Positions 62,477 through 62,747 of a DNA stretch of 62,747 nt are shown here, one piece after another (position 1 is the stretch's first letter; the number at the start of each line of letters is the position of its first letter). Where the stretch lies: the NCBI GenBank assembly GCA_019359375.1, contig JAHHHL010000039.1, forward strand, positions 1 through 62,747, read 5' to 3'. The stretch is from Lyngbya sp. HA4199-MV5. Lineage in GTDB: Bacteria > Cyanobacteriota > Cyanobacteriia > Leptolyngbyales > Leptolyngbyaceae. A program made the translations under genes and the position numbers. The notes below the pieces were generated by a model. The model saw nothing but the letters and a program-made list of their open reading frames with translations. It ran no database searches and had not been told where the DNA came from.

Positions 62477-62512
62477 AAAGCCTGGATCACTCTGATCCAG
62501 GCTTTTGCTTTT
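62477..62512 (+). terminator. Intrinsic terminator after psaL
   Basis: AAAGCCTGGATCA, loop CTC, TGATCCAGGCTTTT then GCTTTTT. A 13-bp stem with a T-run, 29 bases after the stop. Confidence 0.93.
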
Positions 62513-62694
62513 TGGGTTGAGGTAACACGGTTGAAAGCGCGATCGACAAAAGGCGATGACAACGGGCGATCGACTCCTGGCAACAGTTGGCTACTACTAC
62601 CTCACCAGAGCAGTTTCGTTCTAGTAGTCTACCAAGCGAACTATGCCTAGTGAGGACATGTCTGGTAAGCTGACTCAAACTCAGGGAGATTATC

Positions 62695-62747
62695 ATGAGT
62701 CAGAAGCGCTATGTTGTCGATTTGACAGAGGCTGAAGTTCAAGCACT
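62695..62747 (+). CDS. Transposase, IS630-like, 5' end only
   Basis: The window ends 17 codons into a frame starting MSQKRYVVDLTEAEVQA. This matches the usual N-terminus of IS630-family transposases (xxRYxVxLTxEE). AGGGAG lies eight bases before the ATG. A possible element end is near 62650 (TAGTGAGGACATGTC). Completeness cannot be judged. Confidence 0.6.
   Translation, partial: MSQKRYVVDLTEAEVQA

Overview
The window is chromosomal DNA of a cyanobacterium. It carries photosystem genes (psbY, psaL, psb32), a gas vesicle cluster, a PedR-like regulator, several cyanobacteria-type conserved proteins, very frequent HIP1-type GCGATCGC octamers and abundant heptanucleotide intergenic repeats. Base composition looks close to half G+C. 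A filamentous Leptolyngbya/Oscillatoria-like lineage would fit, but the genus cannot be fixed from the sequence alone.

Layout. 0-8 kb: squalene/phytoene synthase family gene, a split pair of nucleoside-type ABC permeases with a DUF2721 gene between them, a dps-thioredoxin/TPR operon, and a TPR protein. 8.2-10.2 kb: an AT-rich type II restriction-modification pair (HaeIII-like cytosine methyltransferase and NgoPII-like endonuclease, predicted GGCC). 10-25 kb: leuS, a secreted asparaginase, psb32, PPK2, a PRC-barrel coiled-coil protein, a fatty-acid-hydroxylase-like protein, a small phosphatase, a redoxin, a zinc-ribbon membrane protein and an ABC-2 exporter. 25.6-29 kb: a Uma2 protein, a truncated Uma2 and a NACHT STAND NTPase, a possible defence patch. 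29-39 kb: RNase III-like, creatininase, gamma-carbonic anhydrase, psbY, an HCF173-like NmrA/CIA30 protein, a hydrolase, miaE, trpE and an RRM protein. 40.5-47 kb: gvpA, C, N, J, K, F, G on the plus strand and a gvpV-like gene on the minus strand. 47-62.7 kb: RsmB-like methyltransferase, response regulator-DUF3685, a repeat-rich membrane protein, a BON protein, glyS, a PP2C phosphatase, DUF6737, PedR-like, hisS, psaL and the start of an IS630-like transposase.

Repetitive DNA is the striking layer. (1) Nine copies of a ~130-bp MITE with CTAG at its ends occur in 63 kb, and in five of them the terminal CTAG supplies the TAG stop codon of a neighbouring gene. A second MITE type does the same to the carbonic anhydrase gene. 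(2) Heptanucleotide repeat blocks, purine-rich then pyrimidine-rich, fill many intergenic gaps. They also sit in frame inside leuS (twice), trpE and the HCF173-like gene. (3) A 201-bp element with 16-bp inverted ends and an exact 9-bp target duplication follows gvpG and contains four strong hairpins with complementary loops.

The gas vesicle cluster has an unusual protein feature: GvpC and GvpN both end in a related ~55-residue winged-helix-like domain joined by a low-complexity linker. This is the best candidate for an undescribed functional link. GGCC sites look strongly depleted across the window, in line with the GGCC-type restriction system. All statements come from reading the sequence by eye; no database search was run.
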